Shown here: piece by piece, positions 13,547-27,545 of the stretch
Layout: the number at the start of each line of letters is the position of its first letter
Position numbering within the stretch: the stretch's first letter is position 1
DNA from: Temnothorax longispinosus
Lineage: Eukaryota > Arthropoda > Insecta > Hymenoptera > Formicidae
Direction of reading: 5' to 3'
DNA length: 64,000 bases
Assembly (NCBI RefSeq): GCF_030848805.1
Contig: NC_092366.1
Coordinates: 434,001 to 498,000 of the forward strand
The notes under the pieces: generated by a model
The model's database searches: none
Told to the model about the DNA's origin: nothing
The model's input: the letters and a program-made list of their open reading frames with translations, nothing else
Made by a program: the position numbers and the translations under genes

Positions 13547-14520
13547 GGGGAGACCGGGGCTCGTTGGCACCGTTTTCACAATTTCGGCATTTGAGATTTT
13601 ATACAACTAATTATCATGATTAAACAGTACTAATACGATAGAGAGAACCTTTCTCTACATTTTCATACCAGAAACGCTCCTGTATACTGTATACCAGGTA
13701 GCAAGGTGGCGTCTAATTGACGTCCAAAGACGTCTCTAGACGTCAATTAGACGTCATTAAGACGTCATTTGACGTCACTCCGCTACTAGGGTAGTTTCTT
13801 TGTTATAAGTAAAATACGAAAATGCTGAATTGTAGCCAACTTGCCCCGATAGTAAGGTAAGTTTGCTATGCGACAAAAGTTCATGTTAAATTAATGAAAA
13901 CGTAATAGAAACACAAAACGGGTAACAGATACGTACTTCTTGATAAAGATTGTATCTTTTAAAGTTATTTTGTAATGATCGAATAGCAAAATGCCGTTGC
14001 AGAAAAACAATTGTAAACTATTTTAGATGTAGCTTTCTTCAACATAAAAATATCTAGCTTCTATCAGCATTGTAGGTAGCAAATCACATGCTCAAACAGG
14101 TCTCACGCGCGCGGCAACAAGTCAAGCTAAGCGTGTCTTGATATGAGCCGACATACCCCATCTCTACATACATTTTATTTCAGTCATTTTATTACAATAA
14201 ATTACTGTTGTTAGTCAAAATAACATGTCGTATAGTAACAGAAATTTTTCTTGTAACTAATGATACGTCACTTTGATTTACTTCTCAAGCTGAAGAACAT
14301 TAATACGATATTTTGAAACGCTCGAAAATTTACTTGCCACCTCTTGAATCAGAGTTTTCTCTTTTTCTATCGTAATACTTGTTTGATTAAAATAAAACTT
14401 TGAGAAAAGTACCGATGTCATATAAGAGATATTTTATGATAACTTATTTTCCTTTGTTTTTTTCGCTATGGAACGCATTGCCAACTTGCCTCTTGTGCCA
14501 ACGAGCCCCGGTCTCCCCTA
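13545..14520. mobile_element. 972-bp non-autonomous DNA transposon, TA-flanked
   Basis: Perfect 24-bp terminal inverted repeats begin GGGGAGACCGGGGC at 13547 and end as the reverse complement at 14518. Both sides are flanked by TA. An internal GCCAACTTGCCCC-like motif near 13828 echoes the ends. No ORF resembles a transposase: the two short ORFs at the right end read through the terminal repeat. Perfect termini suggest fairly recent mobility. The element carries a second, nested palindromic element at 13692-13793. Confidence 0.85.
13692..13793. mobile_element. Nested 102-bp palindromic element with phased GACGTC motifs
   Basis: The edges are imperfect inverted copies (TACCAGGTAGC on the left; TACCCTAGTAGC when the right is reverse-complemented). 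The core holds GACGTC at 13719, 13729, 13739, 13750, 13761 and 13771, plus a GCGTC variant at 13709, so spacing is 10-11 bp. It sits inside the 972-bp element, so it is either a later insertion or an internal module. Confidence 0.7.
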
Positions 14521-17500
14521 CTATGTGTATAAGTGGATTGAAGGATTCAAAGCGCGACGGGTCCTGTCGACACAAGCGAAATCAATATTTATTTATAATT
14601 ATCACAGGATACGTGAAATAGAACAGCCGATTGACGGCCACAAACACGTGAGATGAATAGATAATTAGCGGTAAAGGTGGATAAATAGCTGTCCTCCGGT
14701 CAATTTAAATTAGGTAACGAAATTATTCGAGGATCTACCGTTATTAATGCTACTGATTAATTCTCGCTAATATCGAAGCCACTTTAGGTTTCATTAAATA
14801 AAGCTTAGGATAGATCACAAGCTTCGTGTACATTTAATCTAATATAGTTCATCCATCATATGCACGATAAGGAACAAATCAAGTTTTACATATATAATTA
14901 GTAATTTCGTTAAATAATAATGTAATTAATTTAAAGTTTGTACGAACAAGATTCCATAAAACGTATCAATTACTCTTAAATTGTCATATATTGCAGTTAT
15001 TAAATATTATATTAAATATTATATTAAATGAAATATCTCTATCTTAATGTATATATATATATATATATAAAATCAAATTAATTCACTTCTGTAAATAGAA
15101 GTAGGTTAAGATAATTGCATTTAACTATTCCGATTATATAAATATAGCGATTCGATTAATGTATTATGTTCGGCGCTATTAATGTAGCAATGATTAAATG
15201 TAGTTTGAGAGAGAGAAAAAGAGAGAGCCAATTTAACTTACTTCTTTCGAAGGTACATTAATATTACAGGGGATTACTATCTCGATTCAGTGGGCAGTAA
15301 TTCCGGTCATGTATTATTAATGTCACGTTAATGGAAGTGTTATATGTGCCACACCGTAGTGATTTTTATTTTTGCGGTTTCTCGAACGTGAAAATTTAAT
15401 CGTTGACACATGTTCCACACACACTCGAATCTCATCTTGATATCGGCATATTGCGTACCGTTTATACCAAAATAGCGCATACAACGATAGTTTCGCAATA
15501 GTCTCTCATAATGAACGTCTCGTAAATTGTCGAACACGCGTCGGGCGGAGACGCCGAGGGAGGTTGGAATCGGGAGGATGACGTCGTTGTTGTCGTCGTC
15601 GACGATGAGGTGTGTTACTGAAGGGAGTTATTCAGGAAAGGGGGTTGTTCGGGGAAGGGGATATGGTGTACACGTCGGCGATGCCGGTGGCATCCTTGAA
15701 AACGGAAGACGCACACGGACGCGGGGTTAGACGAGGGTTAGACGGGCGAAGGCCGAAAGAGCCGGGGGCTAAGAACACTGCTGCCTGGACCGTACCAGGC
15801 CAGGTGGGGATAAGGTTAGGTTGGGGGTTATGCGGGAGAAAACGACAACGCTATCAAACGGGAACACTCCGCCGTATTAGGCGGAGAGCCGCGGGAGTAT
15901 CAACGGAAAATACAGCGCATCATCAACAGATAAGCTGCTTAGGTCGGGTCTTACGCGAACGTCACTACGATCTTTCCGAGTTTCTCATCTCTTCGCGCTT
16001 CGTTCTCCTTTTCCTCCTTTTTTTCCTCCCTCTTTTTCTCTCTTTCCCTCTGCGGTTACTATCTGCCTGCCGTGTCTGTCTCTCTGACGCCGTTATCTAC
16101 CGTCACGGTTCATCGACGCGAGCGTGCTCGGCGAAATATTGCGTTAAATAAACGGACGCCGGCGTCGAGGCTGGATATGCTCTATGCACTCGATAACCGC
16201 GACATAAAAGCACGTCCGTGTAGTTTTAATGCGGCCGTCAGAAACGTTATTATCTCGTATCGCGGATTTTTGGCGGCGACGAGTTAATTAAGTGGTCTCG
16301 CGCTCGTTGGTTTGTCGATCTTTACGATCATTCGCGCGTCGGTAAACCTTAATTATATATATGTAACGCGAACATCGCGAAATGAGGTTTTCGATTATCA
16401 ATCTGCGTCGTATCGAGAGATATATTTGATATTGATTGATGCATCGCGTAATTCGTGATACAAAAGTACACACTTTGATTCGTACGATAAAGCTCACTTC
16501 GGTATTCTCGGGACTTAGGGAGACGTAGAAAAGTTCCGAGAATTGCCCGCTGCGTCTCTCTCTCGTGGCGGAGCAAAGTTTGTCAGGAAGCAGCAGAAAC
16601 GAAAGCGAAGAGAAGGATTTATCGTTTGCGAATACTTATTGGCCGTAGCGCCGTGAGACGATACAAGCTATATCGAGTTTGCAGGGCAAACAGTGAAGAT
16701 TCGCGAAGTTTCACAAAAGTTATACGCCGACGTGACGCACTGATAGCAACGACTAACAGCACTCCGCATGATCGTATAGCAATTCATCCGTCATTTTATC
16801 TACAGTTTCTTTACGTTAATAAAAAACGGATCGAATTATCATGTCAATATAACCTATTTCGAAGTAAGGCACAAATCTATAGAATATTATATCTCACAAT
16901 TATATCTGAATTCAATAATCCTTTCATCAACTTGGAAATTCTACAATGAAATCTTTCCTTTGCCGATAATTTCTCAGCTTATTAACAGATATGCAGTTTT
17001 AATATGTAGCAATTATGCATAAATGTTAAAATGTTAGATATTAATAATAATCTAAGATCTTAATTAAAATGTTAAATAATTATTAATATTAATAAAAAAG
17101 TGATATTAATTTTAATTAAATAAACTTCACGGAATTTTCATATAAAGTTTTGTACATTAGCGTTGATAAATCTCATTTACAACATACACATATATCTCAA
17201 TTTACCGGGACGCAATATATAAAGCGTAAGGGATGCGAAACGTCAAGGCGGACGCGTCATGACTTCCGCGTGGCACCGCGGCAACGTCTTCGAGGAGGTA
17301 GGGTGCAATCAGAATTTCCCTCGCAATGTATATTCGCGCCTCGAGAAACATGCGCGGGCGGTCCACCAAGCTAAACGCGCGAGAAGGTCGGGGCACGCAT
17401 ATATGGCAACGATGGAGAACCAGAAGACAGTCACGACGATGCAACAGTCAGGAAGGTAGCGAAGCGGAGAGACTTAGTGTAGCTGTAGAAGTTGGCTGCT

Positions 17501-20500
17501 GTAGCAACGGCCGGAGGGAGACAGGTGGCATCAAATTATTGCAAACAATTACGTTTAATGAGAAGGTTAACGCCACCAGCCGAGGGCTGGCGCGAACGTG
17601 GATGCAAATGTGCCGACGCCGAGTAATTAGCAAACAGAGTAGTCCTCCGACCTACCGCCTCCTTTTCCATCACCCCTCCTCCTCCTCCTCCACATTGCCG
17701 CTGCCTTCCTTCCGACAGCGAAGAGAACCGAGAGAAACGAAGCAACCCACACCACCCTTTTGTTGGATACGTCGCTGTTTATGTGCACGTCAACGTATGG
17801 AATATATAGAATATATGGAGTAACACCATCGCTACCGGATATTCCGTCGACAATAAACAGATGGATTCCTCGGTACAATTGAAAACGAACATCTATCGAC
17901 GATGCTGAAGCCATAACTTTGAAAATTATTAGTAGAATTGCCATCCTTCCTACGCCACTTCGATTTGAAGAATAAATTCTGTTTTGCGACTAAAGAATTC
18001 TTGGCGAGTTGAAGGAAGTTAAAGAAACATTTTCTATATAGTTCAGATTGAAAATAACAAAATACTAACACTGTTAAAGGAATTTTGAGAAACTTTCGGA
18101 GCGGAAGAGTAAACTTCATGTCGCAAGGAAGATTATCTAGATTCTAGAAAGTATCCCCCGACTTCGCTCACTTTATAAGGATTGCTGGACGTGACTGTGG
18201 AAATCAGGATCTACATTGAATGACGCTCTTAAGTCCCAACCAAAGGGCGAGTACGAATTCTTACCCAGTCTAAAAGAGAGACCCGAGATGAAAGTGTTCC
18301 TTGAATGCTTTGCGGAAAGCGGTAATCGTGTCGCGAAATAGACGGGAGAACAGGCGGTGGTCAAACGCAGCATTGTATAGAATTCTACTCTTAGGAAATA
18401 CCTCGCTATATATTTGCACCCGTGCTTTAAAGCATTAAAGGATTAAAGCAAGAAAACCGGCGAAGCTGTCAGCAATGTTCAGAAACATTCATAATTCATT
18501 AGTCGAACTAGCTACTGAAAGCAATTAAAACTCGCGGTTCTCCAGATAAGTGATAGTTCAGACTGTTTCGCTTTTGCAAACGTAAAAAAAAGAGAACGCC
18601 AAAAACAAACTGAAAACAGTAAATAAAACATTTAGTTTTGCGCAGACTACAGATATTTATTTTTCCGATCTCTCAAGTACCTCGCGCGTATGACCGATAC
18701 GAATAAAGCCACTCTCGAGCGAATTGGTCGAGTAACGCCAGCGCGAGATGAAAAATATGTAAATATATTTGGACTCTCTACTCGCGCGCGCGCTTTCGAT
18801 CGTTGTTGGTCGGCTCACTGGACGGAGCGCGTTCATGATTATTCATGCGCAGTTTCAGTTTCTTCGCGAAAACGCGCGATCAAAATTCCCTTTTCCATCA
18901 TTCTCTCGCCGACACGGTATATGGCGCCATTAGCGAAAACGATACTAATTGAACGGGCGTGTGTTTCCGTCTTGCAAACATCAGTGACGGGCTACACCGC
19001 GATACGTTTTCAAATCGATCGAGCAATTTAATCAGATAAGAAGCGCGAAACATCTGCGATAAAGACTCGGCGATCGTAGCTCTTCAGATGTACACAGGCA
19101 TTGATAATTATGCAACGCACACCAACTACTTTGAGCATCGAATGAATTCGCAGTTCGCGTGCATGTCGTTGCTTTGTTGCGAGATGATGATATCAAGATC
19201 ACCGGAACGGTGAATAAGCGCAATTGCTATGCGCAACTAACATCGAACATAATTTCATGTTATACTCGATAGCATTTAGATCGTGACGCGATAAAAAAAT
19301 GTACTTATGAATACATTTTTCTTCGACTTACACGTATGTACTTATGCCCATAAAGTCAAAGCAATTTTCCATCATACGTTATGTATTCTATTTAAAAAGT
19401 AATTATAAATTAAGTGATATATCTTAATTATACGTAACAATATCTATTTTTTCTCCAAGCGGCTATAATAAGGAAAAATTTTGTTTTATCCCAAGAATTT
19501 TCCTTCGCTCAAGTCAGTTCTCCGTATTTTTTCAGACGTTAAAACATCAGACGTCTCGTGCGGCGGGGAATTATGTCTGATATAACTGCAGGAAGTTCCA
19601 TTATCTCACGTCGCTTGTGCTTCCGCTAACATTTGCCTCGCGCGCGCGATTGTTCTGTCTTCGCCTTTTGTAGAGAAGGGCCACCGGAATTCGAAATGGA
19701 TTAAACGTAAACGTCGTCGGCAGTGTGTCCCGGCGCTCGTGACGCCGTCGCCGCGCGCCGGGGATACACGCGTCGTAATAAAAGCTGAAAATTCATAATA
19801 CGCCAGTAGCAGCCCGCGTAATGCATCACTTCGTACATATTCGGGTCACTCTGCCAACGGCCTCTCCGTAAATCTGCGCGCCCGGCATCCCGGACGCGGC
19901 GAGCAGATGCAGTAGTTCCTTCCACGTGCGCATACTTTCCCCGTACCGTAGTACCGTGCCTTTTAGTGCGCCTGACGTGCCATTACGTGCTTGTACGTGT
20001 CGTCGCCGCCGCTCAGCTTGAATCGCGCGGCGACGGATTTAATGGAAAATTCTCTTTATCGCGACGAATTAAGAAACTCGATTGCTATAACGCTCGAATA
20101 CGCTACGAATTGGTGGGAAACGTAAACTCGTTGCACGCTGTTTAATATCAATTCCCGTGCATCCACGCTCACCAAATGCGTGTTGCTCGCTTGTTTGGTT
20201 CTTTTTTTTCTCTCTATAAGCGACGGCGTTAATACGTTCACGCATCGCCAGTTGGATTGACGGAAAAAACGAGCCGATTTTTTCCTGCCGAGTAGCCAGA
20301 TTGACAATTTGTTTTCTATGTATACAAGAAGAGCACCAACAATTTACGTTTCTCCGGAAACTGTTGGAATTTTTTTTGTTATAATATTCGTCACAAAGAA
20401 AAATTTTCGCGAAACGCGATGAAATGACCGTGTCGGCCCGTAACGAAGCGAGACGAAATAGTCGTGAGTTTTTTTGAATATAAATAGAACGTGGGCCAAA

Positions 20501-23261
20501 TTCTCTCATTGACAAAGAAAGGAAAAAAACGCACGAGTGACACGAAGTTATTATCAAGGCTGGCACAAACGCGAAGTACGTAATGCGTGTGCTAGAGACG
20601 GCGCGGCGCGGCGGCAGAGCAAGCATGGCCGGCTCCTGTGCATTGCAAATTGGATGGAGTTCTCTCTCTCCCCCTGCCGTACCCTTTCGTCGGACTATCC
20701 AATTTGTCCTTCGGGATAAAAGATACGGTGCAGACGAGCGGGATAAGTGAAAATTTCACGGAGACTAACCGCGCCGGACATAAATTTCGTACCGCTTCCG
20801 GAATAGTAATAAGTTTCCCTAACGATCTCGCGCAAGACCATTTCTCTATATAGAAAGAATCACGTTAACCGATAGAAACCGATTCTCCCGCACTAACGCC
20901 GTAAATAATTGTGATCCCATATACTCTGGTCGCGAGAAATCTTCCAATCGGGCCGATTATTATCGCAAAAGAACATTCTCTAACTAGACTTGGTGCTTTC
21001 CAAAACTCAGCAGGAAATCTCCGACAAACAATCAAACAAGAACATTCTTCTTCTCGATATATCTTTTTTGCATTTTATTCGGATCAATTAAATTACTTAA
21101 AACGGATATAGGACATAATTGAACCGTGATAATTGATAGCTCAGCAAGTTTCGTTGTTTGTTCATTTTTTGTTTATCCATTCGCTTTATTATTTTTTTAG
21201 TCGCAACAAATAACGCAGATCGCTGAATGTTATGATTCCGTACGTGGGGTTATTTCCGAAGCAAAAGGATGTTTATCGGAGGGGACGATATTGAGGGGCT
21301 CGGATAGAGATTCGTGTACAATCTGCGCGTGTAGAGTAAACGCAAGAACTGGAGCGTGTATTTTAATCTCCGCGTATATTTTCATTTCTATCGTCGCGAG
21401 TAATTCTACGCTGCGCTTGTCTTACGCCGGGCGAACTGGACTTTTCAACGCGACACGCGCTGGTCCGCGATTCGGAGCGGCGAAGAAAATTGTAACGTTA
21501 AATTCATTTATATAACGAAAAAAGTGGAAATTCTTGTACGCGTATGTTCGCGGGTGTAACTGTTTCCTCTCGGTCGGTTCCTCGCTTGTTCCTTCCTTCT
21601 TCTGCCCCACTCATCAACGGCTGTATTATCGCGTCATGGCAGTTGGTATTGAATTAAATTAAGAGCTAATTAAACCAAATTGTGCCGCGTTCCTTAACGA
21701 TGATAGATGCTACACGTAGGAAGTGGAGGAGCGCCTCGTTAAAAAGCATCCCTCGGGTGGCCCTCCCGCCTCCCTCTCTCTTCTCTCTCTCGTTGAAAAG
21801 AGCTAATCGGTCCCAGAGTCTCGGCTCGACCACTCTCGACATTTGGCATGCATTTTTGTTTCCGTCGGCTAATAGTGCATTTGCATTTATATCGTCTCAA
21901 TTTTATTGAAACTTCGCGCAGCAACTTTTCGCATTCGGCAGTACTTCCAGCATTCGAGACGCGTTAGTTATATTACACGTATTGGTCGTCCGCAATTTCC
22001 TCGAAAAAATAAAACGCAACTGTAAAAAAACAGTTTCCAACGATTAGTCCCACGCGCGCGCGCGCGTAAGCCAATACAATGTTAATTCACGAACGGAAAA
22101 CAATACGTATCAGAATACGACGTGCGCAAGTACACCGCGCGTACGCACACACGAAAAGCCGCACGCGTGACAAGCATTCGCCCATGCAGACATAGCTATT
22201 CAGAGAGCAAATAAATGAAACGGGGTCGCCGTGTAATATCGTCTCGTGGCAATGTACACGCCGCGCGGTTTTCCATACTGTCTCCTCGTTACTCTTGCTA
22301 AAGACTCGGCCATGCGTAACTTTTCAACGTGCGCACAAAGCCGCCTGTAACCCGAATGTACGAGAATTTTTCCGCATCTTCGGCTCGGGCCAACGTGATG
22401 GAAAATCACTCATTATCATTGTTAATTCGCATTCTTTTTCTCTCTTTCTGCCGCGTTCTGACCTCTCATCTCTCTCATTCCTGTTACAACGAGCGGTTAT
22501 TTTAACGCTGACATCTCGCACGAGATATACAATGTACTAAAAATCGTGTGTTTTTTACGACATCCATAAAACAAATGCTTCGTTTTCCGTTTACACCATA
22601 CCAATTAGCGCGTAGAAACGGGTTGATATCAACGAATTATTACTTCATCGAAAATATGTCAACGATCGTTCGATACAAAGATATAATACTGTTCGATCTT
22701 GAATTTGCATTTCGCGTAACTGCGTTTTTATCGAAATGATAGAATATATAACTTTGCGCGCATTGAGTTATTAGCTTCATCATCCCTTCGAAAAATGTGT
22801 CGCGATGTTGCGGAAAATTGCTTGGCTTTGTTTGCTGTAATCTAACTTTTGGTCATTTTCTACGTTTCATGAGTGTTGAAGGCGTGGTAGTTCCACCCAA
22901 ACTATTCTCCTTAATGTTTAAAAGCGACATACCGTGTAACATAAAGCTGAATCTTTACATAGTTACCTACGTTTTTACTTTAATTGTGTAATTATCATTA
23001 CACAATTCCTTGACAATTCCTTTTTGATCAATTATAAAAGTTAATATATAAATCACAAAGTATAAATAATGAGATTGAAATCGAATATCAGAGAGCGTCT
23101 CAGAAAAGATTTGGGGAAATAGTTATCAGCACATAATAACGGTTTCACGATGCTTCGTAATATCGCGCTATTATAGAAAACCGGTAGGTAGATATGAAAC
23201 GAGAGAACAGAAAGGGATGGGAAAAGGTCGGGGAAACGGGGAAATATAGAGAAAATTGTAG

Positions 23262-23265
<4 letters not shown>
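14521..23265. other. Long gene-less stretch
   Basis: No supportable gene. AT-rich parts lie at 14760-15240 and 16860-17150. GC- and CpG-richer parts lie at 15530-16300, 17230-17760 and 19550-20050. Overlapping ORFs of up to 185 codons occur, but on both strands and without domains. An alternating CG run of about 14 bp lies near 22051-22066. I see no inverted-repeat element here. Confidence 0.5.
15001..15070. repeat. AT-rich tandem repeat and (TA)n
   Basis: TTAAATATTATA-type units repeat at 15001-15030, followed by a TA run at about 15049-15070. Confidence 0.85.

Positions 23266-23316
<51 letters not shown>
23266..23316. repeat. (AG)n microsatellite
   Basis: An AG run with one AAAG interruption near 23302. 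It is followed by purine-rich sequence to about 23360. Confidence 0.95.
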
Positions 23317-24131
23317 GAAGGAAGGAGCAAGAGGAGCAAGAGGGCGGGAGAGAGAGAAATATCTCTCATTACCTGAAATTCCAGGAATGAATGGAAGCAT
23401 TAATTCTCCGAGAGGAAAGGAAAACTACTGGATGGAATGCAGTGAATATATGCCGTAAAAGCTAGTGGCCGGTAACAAACGCGACATTCCGAATAGACGA
23501 TATCGCCAATGGAGCGATCGTTTCAAAACCGCTCTCACTGGAGATCGGTGATCTATTGTTGTCTTAGATTTAATATAGCGGCCGTTCGCTGTAAACGTAG
23601 ATATGTAAAATTCGAAAATAGTCTAGTATTAAAACACATGGCAAAAAAGTAGAATATAGGATTCAAACCGGAACTGAGATATTTTTAAGCAAGTGCGAAA
23701 ATTTACTCTAATAGAAAAAAGAGCGAAATTAAATGCGTCTAAAATCAATTGTGTAATTAAATGTAAATAGTTCTGAGTATATTTTTGTACTATTTATGAC
23801 AAAATCTTAAGATTACTGCATTTTGTAGCACGCATCCGATACGATTAGTTGCGCATCGATAATATTAATTAGCGCTTACGACGAAGCCATGTTTTATGCA
23901 TAGGGATACTTAGATGAGTAATACATACCTAAAGTATGTACCACTGGCATATATTACTCGGAGGAACCGTCCAACTACAAACAAGGTGGGCTATCCCCAG
24001 GAGTAAAACCGCTCAACCGATCTAATATTTATGCTTGGATAATATATGCATGTGTGTAAAGATATGTTTGAAGTACGGTTACGTTATTGAGGCAGTGGTG
24101 AAACGGAATTATTTCCCATGTGCAAACTAGG

Positions 24132-24133
<2 letters not shown>

Positions 24134-24171
<38 letters not shown>
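24134..24171. repeat. (AT)n microsatellite
   Basis: An uninterrupted AT dinucleotide run of about 19 units. Confidence 0.97.
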
Positions 24172-24174
<3 letters not shown>

Positions 24175-26565
24175 AACAATGCAACCTTGTAAATTCTCGG
24201 CTTGCGCGAAGGAAAGCGATTATAATGATTTAGTTTGAAAGTGACGTAAATCCAATTCCGAATCGTTACAACTACATTGTCAAAGTATAAACGCACTGAT
24301 TTTGCTTTCAAAAGCAAATTTGCAAATTATTTTTAAAACAAGTACCTTCAAATCTAGTGCAGATTCGTTGTAACTTTTAGCAACGTTACTTTTAACGATC
24401 AAATGCGTAGACGACGAATAACTAAGTAATCTCTTTGAGAAGGAGGCAGCGGAATGATTGAATTAAACGCTTCTCGCAAACTTCCGACAACCGTGCCGGT
24501 TTCGGATTGTCGCACGATCGTTCGGCGTACTGGAAACTTTACAATCGCGTTAGCTTTTGTCGTGCGCAAAAGAAAGGACCAAGAGCGCACAAAGCTATGA
24601 GCTTTCGCGACTTTGAGAGCCACAATCATCGTCGGCGAATGGATCGATGTAATAGCTGTGGTAGATCTATACGTAAGTCGAAGTTGGTAGAGGAGATGAG
24701 GATAAAGGATATCATTTCAAGAGCCACCTATCGCGCGGGATTCTAAAGAACGAACGAGTCGTGCATTTAGCGACAAAGCCCGGATTGGAATTTATGTCGT
24801 TGCTCGGGCTCGAAATTGCGGTTACGTGTAGGGAAGCTTGGGGTCAATTGTAACAAGGGACAATTGTAACACCCGTGATAATTCGAGCCCTTGGTCGTCC
24901 CGCACGCCAAGAGAGGGTAGCATTAAATCCTTGGCGACAGTAAGGTAAGATCAAGTGGTGTAATTGAGATTGTCGGGGTAAATGGGACGACGCAATGATT
25001 TCTCGACACGCGGGCTTATGCAACGTTATCGAAAGTATCTTAATCGTCTGAAACACGAAAGCGTACATTGCCGCAATACAAAAAAAAAGAGGAGACTCCT
25101 TTACCGCGATTTAGTTATCCGCGCAAATTGACTGATCGAGGTTAACGCGACATCGTGAACGAGCAAACCGATCCTACGATTCTGCTTTCGAGCGACTACA
25201 TAGTAAATGGCATCCTGTCAAGCCGCGATAATCAGCGACATTTTATCTACCTGTAAACAGGTGTATAGCAGGCTGATGGTGATAGCGGTTCGTTCGGTGA
25301 ATCAACATTTTCAATCTCCATATGTTATCCGCGTGCACTAGAGTAAACATGAAGCGAAGGGAAGATGCAGATAACAAGCGCGAGAGCGATAAAGGACTGA
25401 GTATATAGAAAGGGTCGAACTGAAACGAGGTAGGAAGAGAATGTGGAAAAGAGATAGATAAAGAGAGAGAAAGGCATAAAAAGAGAGGGCATATTCCAAA
25501 GGATGACCAGTGGTCGAGGTGAAAAAACGAATGAAGTCATTCGTCAAAGTCCGGCGCGACTATCAGCGATGGAAAACGCACATGGAAAAGCGCGTGTAGA
25601 ATGATAAAAGAAACGGCAAGATAGCGAAATACGAGCTAGAAAGATGGGAATCAGCGGAGACGCGATAGGCGTGTGAACAGGATATTCTTTCGCGAGAAAG
25701 GGGACATATCAGGCATATGTATACACGCGTACTTTTATCTCGAAAACTGCACAATGTCCACACGACCTCATTCCACGCGCGCGACTATGTCTGTAAAGAC
25801 TTTCGAATGGCGGGATCCTTTTACCTGTGACACTATTGTGTGGGCCTACGTGAAAATATCTCGCAGAAACGTTCGCGTCTGTTTGTTTATTATAAGAGAA
25901 TGAGTAAGTTGGCCTCCACAAAATATTGATAATAATAACTCCATTAGATAATAATTAGATAAATCAAGTACTTAATTGTTTTTCATTGCTGTTCCCATGA
26001 GTCTACTAATCGTAGTCATATAAATCTTTCCATATATACGGCGAGACGTGTTTAAATTTATTTGTTTCAAATAACATAGTTTACGACGTTAAACATACCT
26101 TCGGACACTTAGATAATATGTCAAAACAGAATCCCAACACACATGGTCCATTGAATTTTCTGTACCAACGCTGACGAGGGGCAACTTATGATCATTTATT
26201 ACCTGTCCAGAAAGCGGCAGCTAAGCGCGTTACTTCTATGACAGTTCTAGCTGACGTAAACTCGCGGAACTTTCGGCATATCATCAGACAATAAATTAAT
26301 TCGCAGGTCAGCGTGAGAATGCATTTTAGCCAAGTCTTTCGCAGCGAAAGGTAAATTCAAACAAAATTCGATGGCCAATCGCCACGGTAGCAAGCGGAGT
26401 ATAATTGCGTCAGGATACTCTTCTCTGTTCCCCTTTCGATATTCGTTCTTTCTATTTATAAAAGCGGCGGAAACGTTCCTTTTACGCGGAGCAAATGACG
26501 TTACCTCCGCACAACTTTTAAGACGCAATCAATTCGGTCCATTTTACACGGCCGGTGGCCGACTC

Positions 26566-26569
<4 letters not shown>

Positions 26570-26606
<37 letters not shown>
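26570..26606. repeat. (CT)n microsatellite
   Basis: An uninterrupted CT run. Confidence 0.97.
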
Positions 26607-26609
<3 letters not shown>

Positions 26610-26878
26610 GTTGCTAATAATAGCCTTGATTGAAAGTCATAAATTTGCAAAATCTTCTTTTATCCCGTCCTCAAGGGGTCGTAATAACCAGGGAAATTAC
26701 AGACACGCGGGAAATAGCATCCAGTTACTGGCGTTTCCAGCTGAGGCGCAATTTCCCGGCCGCCTTTGAGGTAAACAAGCCGATTTAGCGGCGAAATAAA
26801 TTTCGCTACGTCCGAAAAGAAGTCGTCTTTCGCCGGCATTTGCGGCGCTGAACGGGCGACGACCGAATTGCCGCCACT

Positions 26879-26899
26879 GCTGCCGCCGCCGCCGCCGCC
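26879..26899. repeat. (CCG)n microsatellite
   Basis: About six to seven CCG trinucleotides. Confidence 0.9.
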
Positions 26900-27499
26900 A
26901 CATGTGCATTTATTCCATCGGCGTTATTAATTGCCGGCTGCGCAAACATTTTCGTTCGGGCTACTGTCGAGCGTACATATATCCCCGTGCGCGTTTCCCA
27001 GCCCGCCAACGAAGAACGCGATACGATTCGATGGTCTCTCTTTCAACGCGAGCGAGGCAATATATCCTGAAGTGCTCGCTATATTGCAACGAGCTGCAGG
27101 CGGATGTAAAAAAAAAGAAGAAAGAGGAAAAAAAGAATATCCCTTTGACGCCGAGGCGTGGGCTCTGGCAGTTCTCGTCGACCTCGTCGTCTCCTTCGCC
27201 CTCGGATATCCGCGTTCTCTACGACGACAGGATTATCCCCACCCACATATATACGCCTTTCTCCTAGTTACCGTACCACCTAACCGAGAATTCCCCACCC
27301 TCGCCTCTTTCGAAATAGATTATCCGCCGTTAGTTACAAAGTTACCTTCACCGGTTCGTCGACTTTGCCTGCTTCTTTCACTCGAGATCTGTTGTCAACG
27401 TACGGCTCTTTTAATGCGCACACAAAAAGAGCTAGTATTTGATTAAATATCAGATAACATTTATAATGCCAACAATGAATAACTTTTTATTTAGTCAGC

Positions 27500-27502
<3 letters not shown>

Positions 27503-27542
<40 letters not shown>
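27503..27542. repeat. (CT)n microsatellite
   Basis: An uninterrupted CT run of about 19 units. Confidence 0.97.

Positions 27543-27545
<3 letters not shown>

Noticed and set aside
15612..16151. 179-codon open frame on the plus strand
   Set aside because: It runs through a pyrimidine-rich stretch that simply lacks stop codons. There is no recognisable domain and the frames beside it are also open.
20069..20626. 185-codon open frame on the minus strand
   Set aside because: No domain, overlapping open frames on the same strand, unremarkable composition, and a length within chance for 64 kb in six frames.
22051..22066. Alternating CG run
   Set aside because: Too short to matter on its own. Noted only as a possible Z-DNA patch.
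26931..27446. 171-codon open frame on the plus strand
   Set aside because: It has no recognisable family, includes a lysine/glutamate run from an A-rich stretch, and a second overlapping open frame is equally long in part.
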